DNA of 64,000 nucleotides from Gonatopus flavifemur (GCA_018340375.1 JAFFJZ010000004.1:44804001-44868000); one strand, 5' to 3'. Positions 33,318 to 44,380 are shown, numbered from the stretch's first letter. Notes: generated from the letters alone by a model not told the origin. Numbers and translations are program-made.

Positions 33318-35757
33318 TCAGTCTTCTTCTTCACTCTCAGGGGAAGATAATGGGAAAGTTACGTTGTCTTTATCAAGTATATCCGGAGTTTTGATCAGGT
33401 TCAACACGTCTCTAGGGAGAAACTTTAGTTTCTCCTTGGGCAACTGTCTTTCACTCGATAACATTGGATCAGAACTCAAAAGGAACCATTTAAAAATGTC
33501 TTCATTCGTTTTTTCTTTACTGCATTTCCTGGAGTGATGCTCTCGGTACCTTTGGAAATGAATGTTGTTAAGATATTTGAATATAATTATGTATTCATCG
33601 ACACCGTTAAAGCTTTTGATCTCAACATGACAAGCGAAATCAAGGAGAAACAAAAAGCAGCTGCACTTTGGGGTCATCAGTATAAAGTTTTGAATAAATC
33701 CTCTAATTCATAAGTTTACTTGATTCTCAAAATTGTTTTCTAGTCTATGAATTTATGTTTCCAGAGGATGAACAATGTGGCTTATTAATAAAAAAAAGTA
33801 TATGAATATTCATAATTCCCCGAATTCCTTACCAGAACAAAACAATCTTCGCGAACATATATTCTCGTGGTTACCATAAATATATAGTTTGCCTAGTAGT
33901 CAAAAACGTATTGTGCAATGTATCAGACTGATTGCAGTACTTGAGAAGTCAAATTTTTCCCTTCAAAGTGTCGAGTCCACTGTGACAAATATAGACTATT
34001 ATTAAGTGATATACATCATTTTCACCTTTTAAAATCTTTGTTACGAGCCTCTTGTGCTTCCTCAGTCAATTGGCCTATAGGTAGAAGAGCAGATGCAATG
34101 ATTTCAGGTCCGTGGATCAAAAACTTGTGCATCGTAGGTGACATTGGGTACCACGGATATTTTGTCGCGTAGTAGCGTGCCGTGTCTAAAGCGTAACTCC
34201 GAAACTTTTCAACGTCTATTTCATGGCCACTTGAAACGGTAGCTAATACTACATGAAGTCGTTGTATTAGGTTGACATCCACCCTTGTGATTTCGGCAGA
34301 AACTTCGGGTTGTGCGAAAAATCGCCTAGCGGTATTCCCATCATTTGAGTTCCCAAACCCTGGCTTAGGAACATCGACAATGAGGCCACATTTTTCTTTA
34401 AAACTTTTTTGTACAACCTTTTTTCGTTCTTCCACCAAAGCTTTATCTTGTTTCCGTGCTTGTCACTTCTGAATAGGTAGCTTATAAGACAAATGCAGGA
34501 GGCCCTCAAAAAATCGTATCCAGCCGTGTAGACAAGACAAACCAAACTGGAGGTTTTCGGTTTTGACCGGCCTGGATACTATATCATCAATTTTGTTGAA
34601 TTCCTCAGATGTGGCACCACATATATAGCACTTCTGGGTATAGGTTGTCTCAGTTATGGCATTGCATACCTTCCCGTCCACCATAGAAAAAATCATCTCA
34701 TGTTTCACTGAAACATGTTTTTCATCAGTTCTGAAAGAAGTAGCCCTCAGATTTTCTATTTCATTATCAACCCGTAGCTTTTCTGCAACCGAGACTCCAG
34801 TTGATTCTTTCACAAACTCTATTTTGATTGGCCTACAAAATCTGGTTGATGATGGCCTTGGATTCTGCCAAATTATCCTTGAATTGCGGTGTAGGCGGAG
34901 AGGCACAAGTGAAGTAATGAACACAGCGGAATCACTAGCTTCCGAACTTTGATATGCTTGTTTGTATGAGGAGTGGCCAGAGCTCCCATCAAACCCCCAT
35001 TTGGAAATAAGTACCAGGTTTTGTAACTCTTCATCAGATAAAGTTGACAAAACCGAATTCTGTAGCTTTAAAATACGTGTAGCTGTGTGATCAAGAAGTG
35101 CTTGTAGTTGCACAACAGCGCAGGTTTCTGTTATTTGAATAAATTCCTTGTCAGGGAAACACATGCGTTTGGCCAGTTGAATTTTTTTATAAGGTGGAAA
35201 TTTCTGCGGATCAGTTTCACGCAATAAGCAGTACTGATGTTTTGAGAGCTCGGCATCTACTAGGAGAGCTAAAGCATCTTCATCATTCAACATCTTTGGC
35301 TCATTTCGCTTGAAAGTTTGGTAACCTTTCATATACATTTTGGCAAGCTCAGGATCAGAAGATGTAACATCCTTCACAATTTTTGCGGCTTCGATCTGTC
35401 CAGACGCTCTCAAACACATTTGTGTGGCTCTGAGATAGGAGTATTTACTCTGATATTCTCCGTTTTCCTACGTGTCGTTCTTCCTGAACATTCGTTGAAT
35501 TCAACAAGAGGTCTTCCCACTTGCGTGTGAACAGTTACAGAATGGGGATTCCTGAAAGTACAAAACACTACCTCTTGTTTTAACCATTCTTCATTATTTT
35601 GATGAAATCGTCCTTCGGTCCTTTGAGAAGATTCCCATCTCTTTTTGAATACACATTTAAAAGTAGATAAAAGGTAAGAGATCTCTGTAGTATTGTTATC
35701 CGGACAACACGTTATCTCGATGATTTTTCCTTGAAGGAAAGTGAACTTCTCATCCAA
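33318..35757 (-). pseudogene. Transib transposase (RAG1-like recombinase), one nonsense and one frameshift
   Basis: About 650 residues in total, normal for the family. The N-terminal part has GRPLVEFNE...RRKTENIR. The catalytic core has KWGFDGSSGHSSYKQ (first Asp, codon 34988-34990), FSMVDGKVCNAITE (second Asp, 34676-34678) and LTEEAQEARNKDF (Glu, 34049-34051). The zinc ligands of the RAG1 ZnC2/ZnH2 module are visible as CYIC and HKFLIH. The C-terminal exon HSRKCSKEKTNEDIF...LLSSDPMLSS lies after an intron. Breaks: TGA at 34463-34465 inside one continuous frame, and a shift near 35440-35450 between TENIR and the frame reading LRATQMCLRASG. No ATG is evident at the 5' end, so an upstream exon or lost start is possible. 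The enzyme class makes hairpin ends and inserts with 5-bp staggers, like RAG1. RAG1 itself is excluded by context. Confidence 0.93.
33549..34025 (-). other. Predicted intron in the Transib transposase gene
   Basis: Donor AAAAG|GTGAAA (minus strand, intron starts 34025) and acceptor TTCCAAAG|GTACCG (exon restarts 33548). Joining keeps the frame as DFKR then YREHHSRKC, in register with the RAG1 FRRFRK segment. Length 477 bp. Confidence 0.78.
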
Positions 35758-36699
35758 CGTAGGTAGAGGACTGCTCCTTCAAATATTGTACATCTCTCTC
35801 CGAGTCATAGATATTGAATCATCTTTGGAATCTACAAACGTTGTAGAATTCGATAAAATTCGCTACAGAAACCCCATGTGTTTCTAAAAATTTTCCTAAT
35901 TTTCTTAGGTTGGATTCAACCCTCTTAAGCTAATTTTTTTTGCAGTCAACTGTTCAAATTAAACTACTAAGAGAATATAGGTTGTTGAAACACTCACCTA
36001 TGGCAGCGGAATCCATCTCATTTGGAATTGTATGTTAACATTGAATGATTTTAAAAAACGAAAAATATTCATCAAGCTCCAAACTTGCACGCGGACAAAA
36101 GTTTACGGTAACGATTACTAGCAAGAGTAAGAATTCGATGACAGCTATTGCACAATTGTGATAAGCACCATTTGAAATCAGACCGATTACAACCAACTAT
36201 TTACGTTGCCATGGAAACGATAGGTTAACATAAGAACGATCACCAAATCGCGAGTCATGAGTGAGTTCACGAAAAGAAAAGAGATATCAATACTTGAATA
36301 ACATTTATAAACATTCAGGAAAATGACGGTTACTTCAGGGAAAAAGAGCATCGCTGAAGAATGTTAGCAGTGAAGTTACCGAAAATTCGTAGTAATAATA
36401 CTAAATGATGGTAGTTTTATTGTCATTTCCCATAGTGAATTCATCAACTCATAGTAAATTCACTACGAATATTCTCCAGTAATACTGTTTTTCTCTCAAT
36501 GGTCCATCATCTTCCTAAATATCAATGATATCTGGCTTTTGTGTACCCTAAGCCCGCGATGAGAAGGAAAACGAATGGTAATCAATCTCATACAGTTTTC
36601 CTCGTGCAGCAAATGTACACTGGGAATAAAACACATACTAACGTTGAGATAAAATTCAAAGCGAATCTACTGAATTCTGAGTTTTGTGTCCACCATATA
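35758..36699. other. Transib 5' internal region without a recognised gene
   Basis: Between the transposase start region and the right subterminal array. No frame with motifs; presumably promoter and 5' UTR of the transposase, by position only. Confidence 0.5.
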
Positions 36700-37135
36700 A
36701 GATACGCTATCTTTGATTTTCGGAATTCGACAACTGATTCGTAAGCAATGACCCCACAAAACCCTGGATACCGAGTTTGAAGAAAATCTGATGATTTTTT
36801 CAATTTTTTCCTGCCAAACTGGATCCGCCATTCTGAATTCCGGAATTGAGACACCGGATTCGGAATCAGCGACCTTAAAAACCTCAGGGTACCGAGTTTG
36901 AAGGCAATCCAATGATTTTTTCAATTTTCATCCGCCATATTGGATCCGCCATTTTGAATTTTGTAATTCAAACAATGGATTCGTAATCAGCGACCCCAGA
37001 AACCCCTGGGTCACGAATTTGAAGAAAATCCGATGATTTCTTTCAATTTTCGTCCGCCATATTGGATCCGCCATTTTGAATTCCGAAATGAAGACAACGG
37101 ATTCATAATCAGCGACCCCACAAACTCCTGCATAT
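36700..37135 (-). repeat. Four ~121-bp subterminal tandem repeats, Transib right side
   Basis: Inverted relative to the left array: complements of TGATTACGAATCC occur at about 36736, 36857, 36978 and 37100, each preceded by CGCCATTTTGAATT-type sequence. Confidence 0.9.
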
Positions 37136-37701
37136 CAAGTTTCAGACGGATCTAAGGACTCCTCATCACTCCGTCTAATTTTTTGTGATTTCCTGCACAA
37201 AAACATGGCGGAATTGCTTAGGGGCAGACATGGGCAGCCGTTCTTTTTTTCTGATGTTTAGGTAAGAGTCCCATCTACCACCTCCAATAAGTTACACGAC
37301 GTAATTTTGCGTAATTCTCCACTAATCCTTCAAAAACCAAACACATTTTCTCATTTATAGATATAGAAATTACATCCAATCATTGCTCTGTCAGTATTTT
37401 CCACTCATCAAATTGATATCCTCTCAACTTTTAGTGTATTCTACACAGTTTCAGTAATAGACTCCAATTCGAAAAAGTTAGATCGGTTCATTTTTCGAGA
37501 CACAGCGTCTTTTTGAACATGCTCATTTTTTTACTGTCTTTCAATCACGCGGATTATACTTCAAGGAGGGTATTTTGCAACTGGTACACAAGGGCAGGGG
37601 GAGGGGATCAGATCTTCTTATATCAGAATTCCAATACTTGGGACATCACCTTACTTATCCCAAGGGTCAAATATCCCCAACTACAAACTTCATTTTTGGG
37701 G

Positions 37702-37736
37702 TTTTGGCCAGCTTTTTGGCATTTGGCCCCACTGTG
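37702..37736 (-). repeat. Transib right TIR (RSS-heptamer-like)
   Basis: Reads CACAGTGGGGCCAAATG inward from 37736, followed by the target duplication GAGCG. An imperfect nonamer-like CCAAAACCC starts 30 bases in. Confidence 0.93.
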
Positions 37737-37903
37737 GAGCGGCTACGAAACTTATATTACTACAGGAGCAGTAATTCACCCATCCCGGAACATTCCGATC
37801 GCCTCGTTCGCCAGGCGAGCAAACGAACAAATTGAAGAAGTGAAAATGGAATATATCGCCCAGTTATATTACACTCCGCTTCTACAAGACTACGATCTCA
37901 CAA

Positions 37904-39262
37904 CTACCTGCAAGTATCTCCTGACTCGGATTCGCCCAAGTTAACAGGAAGCAAACATATTTTAGACAAAGGTCTCTTATAAATCCCGGAGCGAGTTCTC
38001 AGCGTTACAACCCTCACCAGATTGTCTTGTCCGGGATGACATTCTATCACTCTGGCCAATTCCCACTTCGCAGGAGGCAAGAGAGGATTATTCAAAAGAA
38101 CCATATCATTTACCCTGATATTTTCACGTTTCCAATACCAGCGTGAACGCTGTTGAAGGGATTGCAAATAATCTTTTGCCCATAGTTTCCAAAAACCCTC
38201 AAGCATCCTTTGCACCATTTGCCACCTTGAGAGCCGATTTTCGCGAACGTCCAAAACCGAAGGAACCGGCACGGCTCTCAAACTAGTCCCCACCAGAAAA
38301 TGACCGGGGGTAAGCGCCTCCAAGGAGTCAACATCATCGCTTGAAGGAGCAATAGGCCTAAAATTCAGGCATGCCTCTATTTTACAGAGTAGCGTACTGA
38401 ACCCCTCTCGCACTGGTATCACCGATCCCAGAGTTCTAGTCAGGTGATACTTGATACTTTCAACTCCAGCTTCTCACATTCCTCCAAAAAGCGGAGCGCC
38501 GGGTCGAATGAAATGCCACCTGATTCGATCATTGGCCACTCGATCCCGCAAATCTGGATCCCTAACTACACGATTGAAGTTGGCAACAAGCTCCCTATTC
38601 GCACCCACGAAATTCGTCCCGTTGTCGGAGTATATGTCCGAAGGCAACCCTCTTCTCGAAACGAAGCGATCAAATGCCCCTAGAAAATCGGCCGTTGCAT
38701 AGCTATCAACGATCTCAATATCTATGTATCGCACGAGTACAAAGATATATAAAAGGAATATGTAAGTCTTATATGACCGCTGTCCTCCTCCTTTAGCAAG
38801 CCTAACGAGATAAGGCCCAGCGTAATCAATGCCTACATGAGAGAAAGGTCGAGAAGGATTCACACGGTAACTAGGGAGCGATCCCATAAACTGACTAGCG
38901 GGCCTGGCCCGTTGACGAGCGCAAACAATGCACTTCAAAACGCAACGCCTCACAGAAAGACGCATACCGACAATCCAAAATCTCTGCCGAAGGGTGTGGA
39001 TCATCAATTGAACTCCTCCATGAAAAGTTTGCAAATGAATTTCTTTTATGATTAGATCGGTGATTTCGCACTTCGGTAGAATAATAGGGCAATTCTCATC
39101 GTATGACAAAGCCGATCCAGAAATTCTCCCGCCAACTCGTGGAATTCCCTGCGAATCTAATTCAGGGTTGAGCTTCAAAATACTGCTTTTTCGAGATATC
39201 GGTTGCTTCCGATGCAAATTTCCCAATTCCTGCTCAAAATAGAAACTCTGTAACCTTTTCAC
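37904..39262 (-). pseudogene. BEL/Pao integrase with C-terminal DUF5641-type domain
   Basis: An integrase zinc-binding segment (IHLQTFHGGVQLMIHTLRQRFW...CIVCARQ, an HHCC-type pattern) is followed by the catalytic core: VGIDYAGPY (first Asp), YSDNGTNFVGANREL (second Asp) and the APLFGGM-EAG block holding the final Glu. In that last block an in-frame TGA (38474-38476) stands where the family has Trp. The same frame then continues through ACLNFRPIAPSSDD, LTPGHFLVGTSL and NRLSRWQMVQRM, the C-terminal module found in BEL/Pao polyproteins. Integrase would insert the cDNA. This copy is disabled by the stop and by a frame change upstream near 39262. Confidence 0.88.
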
Positions 39263-39428
39263 CCTGCTCTGAAACCGTTATTTCCTGAGCAGATAGCGAG
39301 ATCTCTGGAGCGCCTGACCCACGAGATAATGTATGATTCACGAACCTCCTACAGAGACTAGTAATTTTTAAAAGCCTACGCCAATCAGAAACTGGAGAAA
39401 ATGGAGACCAGACTTCCTCAATACTCGT

Positions 39429-40110
39429 CTACATTACCACGGCTTCTCTTCTCTCCTCCTCCAAGGCTTTTGACGCCTGCTCCAGCACATTTTCCGGCCA
39501 GCTGAACTCACTTTGTCGGAGCCAAACGGGGCCGAACCACCATGACTCATAACCAGATAAAGTTTCTGCAGAAATTCCTCTCGAAGCGAGATCCTCCGGA
39601 TTCTCTTTTCCGGGAACATAACGCCATCTTGCAGTGGGAACTTCGTTGAGAATACCAGACACGCGAATCGCTACAAGAGTTTTCCACCGAGAAGGTGGAT
39701 TTCTTATCCAGGTCAACGCGACGGTAGAATCTGACCAACAGAACACCGGTACATCTTTCAACTGCATGGCATTCTGCACCAAACGAACAAGCTTTGCGAG
39801 TAAATGAGCAGCGCAGAGCTCTAATCTCGGGATGCTCACCACCTGCAAAGGAGCAACTCCTGCCTTCGCTGTAATCAAAGAAACTCGATTCTCTGGTGAA
39901 CTGTCACCTATCGTGAAATAAACGACGGCAGCATAGGCCGCGTTGGATGCATCGGCGAAGCCATGAATGGTCAAACTCGTATGAGAATTCAGCCCAATCC
40001 ATCGAGGAATCGAAACCTCACGCAAATGCGTCAACTGCTTAGCGTATTCCACGCAACGCAGATGTAGATCTTCGGGCAAACTATCATCTCAGTCGAATTT
40101 TTCTACTCCA
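39429..40110 (-). pseudogene. BEL/Pao RNase H region
   Basis: LPEDLHLRCVEYAKQL leads into TIHGFADASNAAYAAVVYF (first acidic residue of RNase H) and VSIPRLELCAAHLLAKL (Glu). Then come VFCWSDSTVALTWIRNPP (Asp) and YVPGKENPEDLASRG (Asp region). It is separated from the RT by a frame change plus TGA near 40095 and from the integrase by a TAG at 39429-39431 and a further frame change. RNase H would degrade the RNA strand of the replication hybrid. Confidence 0.87.
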
Positions 40111-41147
40111 AATAACCTGTAGCAGGATCTTCGCCTGGATGGTAACAACTACAATCCAACCTAAAGGATCGAAGTTACGAAGGATGAAAGATAAGAAGGA
40201 TCTCTTTGTGGATGAGCTTATCTCTGGCAACGAAACCTGCGCATGAAACGAATCGAAGTGAGGATTCCAAGAGATCCCTAAAATTTTGAGCCGTTCATCC
40301 TCTTGAAACAGCTTATCACTCGCTAATCCATGATCAGCTTCATTCACATCCCTAAGCAAATCTGGAGAGTTGCTTGCCAACTTGCGTAAGCGGAAACCGC
40401 CCGCCGTGAGCGAGTCAGATACCTGCGTTTTCAAAGTTTGAGCAGTTTGCATATCAGATGCGCCAAACATTAAATCATCCACGTATATTTGATCACGCAG
40501 CATCCTCGCTGCATCAGGAAAACGATGAGCTCCATCATCCGCCAACTGTTCAAGCACCCGATTTGCTAGGAAAGGGGCGCAGGCTGTACCGTAAGTAACG
40601 GTAAGAAGCTGAAAACTTTCTATAGGCGATGTCACTTCCGATCTCCAAAAGATCCTCTGAAAATCGATGTCACGTTCATCGACTTGAATTTGTCGGAACA
40701 TTTTCTTCACGTCCGCACAAAGAACAAATTGGAAACCTCTCCATCGGCAAATCAAAGAGCGAAGATCGGACTGCAATTTTGGCCCAACCAATAAAAAATC
40801 ATTCAACGACCTCCCATTCGAAGTCTTCATAGTCACCCTTAATTTGGTGGTAGAGCTAGATTTCCTCACCACTGGGTGATGGGATTCGGCTGTAAAGAAG
40901 GAACTGTGCCACTTGCCTTGCGCATGTGACCCAAACTCAAATACTCTGACATAAATTCTTGATACAAAGGGAATTGTTCTGGATTGTTAACCAACCTTGA
41001 TTCAGTTTTAGTGAAAATCCTCTTAGCTATAGCAGCCGAATCTGGTAACTCGATGGGTACATCGGGTTTAAATGGGAGTCGAACAACATATCTACCACTT
41101 GAAATCCGCGAATGCGTCTGAGCAAAGTGATTCTCGCAATAACTATC
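40084..41147 (-). pseudogene. BEL/Pao reverse transcriptase
   Basis: After the TAG ending the gag-protease frame, the reading continues YVVRLPFKPDVPIEL...FPLYQEFMSEYLSLGHM, the conserved pre-RT linker of BEL/Pao. A frame shift near 40875 leads into SSSTTKLRV, then DFLLVGPKLQSDLRSL, FVLCADVKKMFRQI (palm Asp), TYGTACAPFLANRVL and RDQIYVDDLMFG (YVDD catalytic box). The FDAS segment normally following the SSSTTKLRVV block is missing, so a small deletion is present. Non-functional. Confidence 0.88.
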
Positions 41148-43043
41148 CTATTCTGAAAGGATGGTAACCTCCGGAAATTTATCTAAACTCCAAAATTCTT
41201 GCAAAGATTGTTCCAATTCTCGACAAGCACGAATATGATTAACTGAGATCGAGCTTGTTGGAATAGATGAGCTCGACCGAGAGTTGCCGAAAACTACCCA
41301 ACCAAACACCGTTTGTTGAGCTACGGGTGAATCTATAGGACACTTCCGCATTTCTTCCAACAAAATTTGACCAAGAAGGTCTGAACCAATAATCAAATCA
41401 ATTGGCATTTCATTCTGCGGAACTGGATCAGCCAAGTGCAAATCGTGTAAATGTGCCCAAGCCGACAGAATTTGAATAGCTCCTGGAGTATAGGATGTTA
41501 GCCTTGGAAGCACCAAAGCCCTTACGTCAATCACCGGCCCTCGGCTATGGAGTGGTTCAACGACGAAAGATGCAATATTTTGTACGTTGTCACCGCGATT
41601 CCCACCGACCACACTGACGGAAGCATTTATTTTCGTAAAATCCACGCGAAGCGCTCTCGCCAATGTCTCTGAAACAAAAGATGCTTGAGATCCCTGATCC
41701 AAAAGTGCTCTGGCTTTGGCAAACCTACCCCGGTGAGAGCGTACCATCACTAATGCCGTAGGTAGTAAAACCGAAGAAATATAATTTCTATTTATTTGAG
41801 AATCGCAAAAGGTCGTGTGAGCATCCACATCTGTTGAGAGCTGAGAATTCCGAGAACCCCCCGGAATAACCTCTATAGGAACAGATCTGTCTTGTGGTGA
41901 GGAAGCTACGTCTGTGCCTGGATTTTTATAAGGCAACGAATGATGTCTTCCTTTACAAATCGGGTACACATTCGAACTGTTGCATTTTGTCATAAAATGC
42001 CCTTGATTGAGGCAATTAATGCAGCACCTGTGCTGCTTGATGAAATCTAACCGTTGTGCAACAGGTTTTTCTTTGAATCTGTCACACTGATAAAGTCGAT
42101 GACCCCCTCGACACAAGACACATCTACTAATTGTAACATTTGATTGGAAAGAACGTACAACTTGACTACTGGGTTTAACGAATTTAGTACTCTGATCCGT
42201 ATGAGTTGATTTAGAATTTGAAAATGACTCTAGAGCACGAACGGTGGCTGACAGAAAAGATTTAAGTCTTTCGAAAGAAGGTACCGTAGTGGTATCCTTT
42301 AATTCAAATTCCCACTCGGTACGCGTTTGTAAGTCTAATTTACTAGTCACAACATAAACTAGAAGCGGGTCCCATTTTTGATCACGGACATTCAAATTCG
42401 TAAGAGCAATTGGCGCGTTACTGCTCTGATCTAATAGATTTCTCAACTCTCTCGCTGAGCGCATCTTTATTTGATTCGAATTCAGAAAACTGTCGAGATA
42501 AGCTTCGACAATCAAACGTTGATTTTCATACCTTTCGGTGAGAGCTGCCCAAGCAGAATCGTAATTTGCTGCAGTTACCGGCATTTTCTCTATCAATGAC
42601 AGTGCCTCACCTGTCAAACATGATTCAAGAAATTGCAATTTCTGCACTTCGGATGCCTCGGGATAAGAATTGAAAATCGACTGGAACTGATCCTTGAAAG
42701 ACGTCCATTTGATGTACGACCCTGCAAACTTTGGTAATTCCAACTTTGGAAGGTGGAATGGTCGTGTCGTCGGTGTCTCTTGCATCGTTCGATTCAATTC
42801 CCTCAGCGACTCATCAGGATCCTCCAGATCGCTTGAGAACTGCAGAAAACCCGATACCGCAGCCTCACAATCGGACTCATACGTCGCAAATTTATTTTGC
42901 TTAAAGTATGGGAGCGCCTTCCTCTGTTCCTCTGGAACTGCGCCCAGCAGTTGCACATGGTATGTCCGAACTTCAGCTCAATACTCCTTAACGAGGTGCA
43001 TACGCTTCTCGATATTCGCACGATTGAAGTTCGATGAACCCAT
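41148..43043 (-). pseudogene. BEL/Pao gag and aspartic protease
   Basis: From ATG at 43043 (MGSSNFNRANIEKRMHLVKE) one frame runs through an in-frame TGA (42978-42980) and on for 602 further codons. A capsid-like domain (DUF1759 type) has LPKLELPKFAGSYIKWTSFK. Two Cys/His knuckles follow, CVLCRGGHRLYQC and CCINCLNQGHFMTKC. The retropepsin carries ALLDQGSQASFVSE, where the catalytic triplet is D-Q-G, and MPIDLIIGSDLLGQIL follows. The frame ends at TAG 41148-41150, beyond which homology continues in the same frame, so that stop is also a lesion. Upstream sequence to 43175 is open and could add ~44 residues. Confidence 0.88.
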
Positions 43044-43759
43044 CTTTTTAAAGTTCGACACGGAGCATTTTATTAACCCAGTTGTCGTTTCCATGGAATC
43101 TAGAATTTCCTGCATGTTAGTTGCAATCTTTTTCCTGAAGAATCGACGTTGAAAAGAAGGAAGAAAGAAGTCCATGCATCGAATTGTTTCGAAAATCGTA
43201 CGACACTGTATTGAGAACAGCTGTCGATATAAGTGTATAAGAAACGATGGCAGTTCGAATTTCTATACGAAATACTTATCTCGTAATCGAAGAGAGAAGG
43301 GATGCGTGAGCTCAGAGCGAGGTACCGAACGCGTTTCCAAATTCGCGCACTTCAAACGATGATCGCGTAGCGAGTATGTTGCTAGTAGGAGAATCCCCCG
43401 TTGCCTCTCGATGCACCTTGCCACGGAGTTGAATATTGGCGGCGAATGACTTGGCGACTGCTATGGCGTCACCGCTTTCTTCGCGCAAAACAAATCACAC
43501 ATACCGAATATCCCTTGTGTGAGTACACTAGCACCACCAAAATGTCCTCCAAACCCTGCTTCTTTTATTCAATTTGACAGCGGAATTCGAATCATAGGTC
43601 GGAGTATTCAAATCGGAATGAGGAAGGAATACAAATAATATAAAACATGTATTTGGAAATTTCCAGCCACCGTAAGAAGTATCGAACAAAGAAATTTTAA
43701 CAAAGAAATCAAACGAGCATCCAAGTTCTAATTCGATCCAAATTCATATCTACAGTCCG

Positions 43760-43777
43760 ATCCGGCTCGAAGGACCA
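43760..43777 (-). promoter_or_regulatory. Primer-binding site, tRNA-Tyr type
   Basis: On the minus strand TGGTCCTTCGAGCCGGAT is complementary to the 3' end expected for tRNA-Tyr (ends GGCTCGAAGGACCA). It lies 8 bases inside the 5' LTR, where minus-strand cDNA synthesis would start. Confidence 0.8.
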
Positions 43778-43785
43778 GCTAATAA

Positions 43786-43918
43786 TGTAGAATACAAAAT
43801 GAAACAAAGAAAAGAAGAGAGAAATTCAAAATATTGCTTGTGAGTTCACAAGGCACGACCGAAACGAAACTCTATGAAAAGTATCCTACATTCGCAAAGA
43901 GAATGCCGGGCCGGGCTA
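43786..43918 (-). repeat. BEL/Pao 5' LTR, truncated
   Basis: Matches 31774-31906. Only the part next to the primer-binding site remains; similarity stops about 20 bases before a gypsy LTR begins at 43939. Confidence 0.77.
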
Positions 43919-43938
43919 GTTCCCTTTATTTTGATTAA

Positions 43939-44361
43939 TGTAAACAGCATAGTCCGTGTATAGATGTTTCCTCGCGGCCGCGCCCTCCGTACTCTTTTCT
44001 TAGTCCCTGTGTCCCCCAAAGTAAATTGATGACCAAGAGAGTTGTTTGTATTTTTCTAAGCGCGACGAAGTCGCTGGTTTTGTATAATTTTGATAGATTA
44101 TAAAAATATATATACGTGCTCTGGCACGTGGTCAATCCCATTTGGAGTTTGATTATTTTAGTGAATTAGAATCAACCCACCCCCTCTCCCTGAGCTTATT
44201 CCTTTTCCCTCGACCCCTCAAAATTGCCGTGGACAAGTGACTTGTTCGTCCTCGATATTTTTCAGGTCCCGCTGTGATATATAAATATCCACGACAGGAG
44301 TCGTGGAGGCGCTCAAGGATCCAAGCGCCTTTGTGCATGGTTTCAAGGAAATACCATCGCA
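43939..44361 (+). repeat. Ty3/gypsy 5' LTR
   Basis: Starts TGTAAACAGCATAGTCCGT and ends ...ATCGCA just before a primer-binding site. Related to 9059-9287. About 423 bp. No gag or pol follows, so it is the head of a truncated element. Confidence 0.78.
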
Positions 44362-44364
44362 AAT

Positions 44365-44380
44365 TGGCGCCCAACGTGGG
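44365..44380 (+). promoter_or_regulatory. Primer-binding site, tRNA-Lys(CTT) type
   Basis: TGGCGCCCAACGTGGG, complementary to the 3' end of tRNA-Lys(CTT) (CCCACGTTGGGCGCCA), three bases after the LTR end. Confidence 0.82.

Larger units (their letters stand above)
32448..37736 (-). mobile_element. Complete Transib element with CACAGTG ends and GAGCG target duplication
   Basis: A 5289-bp element. Both ends begin CACAGTGGGGCCAAATG (29 identical bases, 35 with one mismatch), and the element is flanked by identical GAGCG pentamers (32443-32447 and 37737-37741). Transib transposons are known for 5-bp GC-rich target duplications and ends resembling the recombination-signal heptamer CACAGTG. Inside are inverted arrays of ~121-bp repeats near each end and one minus-strand RAG1-like transposase gene with an intron. 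No second gene is seen in 35800-36650, so there is no sign of a RAG2-like partner. It sits in the 3' part of a BEL/Pao retrotransposon and is therefore younger than that insertion. Confidence 0.95.
31774..43918 (-). mobile_element. BEL/Pao retrotransposon, minus strand, interrupted by Transib
   Basis: A 133-bp block beginning TGTAGAATACAA occurs in direct orientation at 31774-31906 and 43786-43918, bracketing gag-protease, RT, RNase H and integrase in minus-strand order. A tRNA-Tyr-type primer-binding site lies just inside the right copy. The order protease-RT-RNase H-integrase and the protein motifs place it in BEL/Pao. A 5.3-kb Transib has been inserted in or near the 3' LTR (32448-37736). 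The right LTR is cut short near 43918 next to a gypsy LTR. Multiple stops and frameshifts make it inactive. Confidence 0.8.

Noticed and set aside
35758..36699. Possible RAG2-like partner gene in the Transib element
   Set aside because: No frame with kelch-type or other recognisable motifs; only short motif-free frames.
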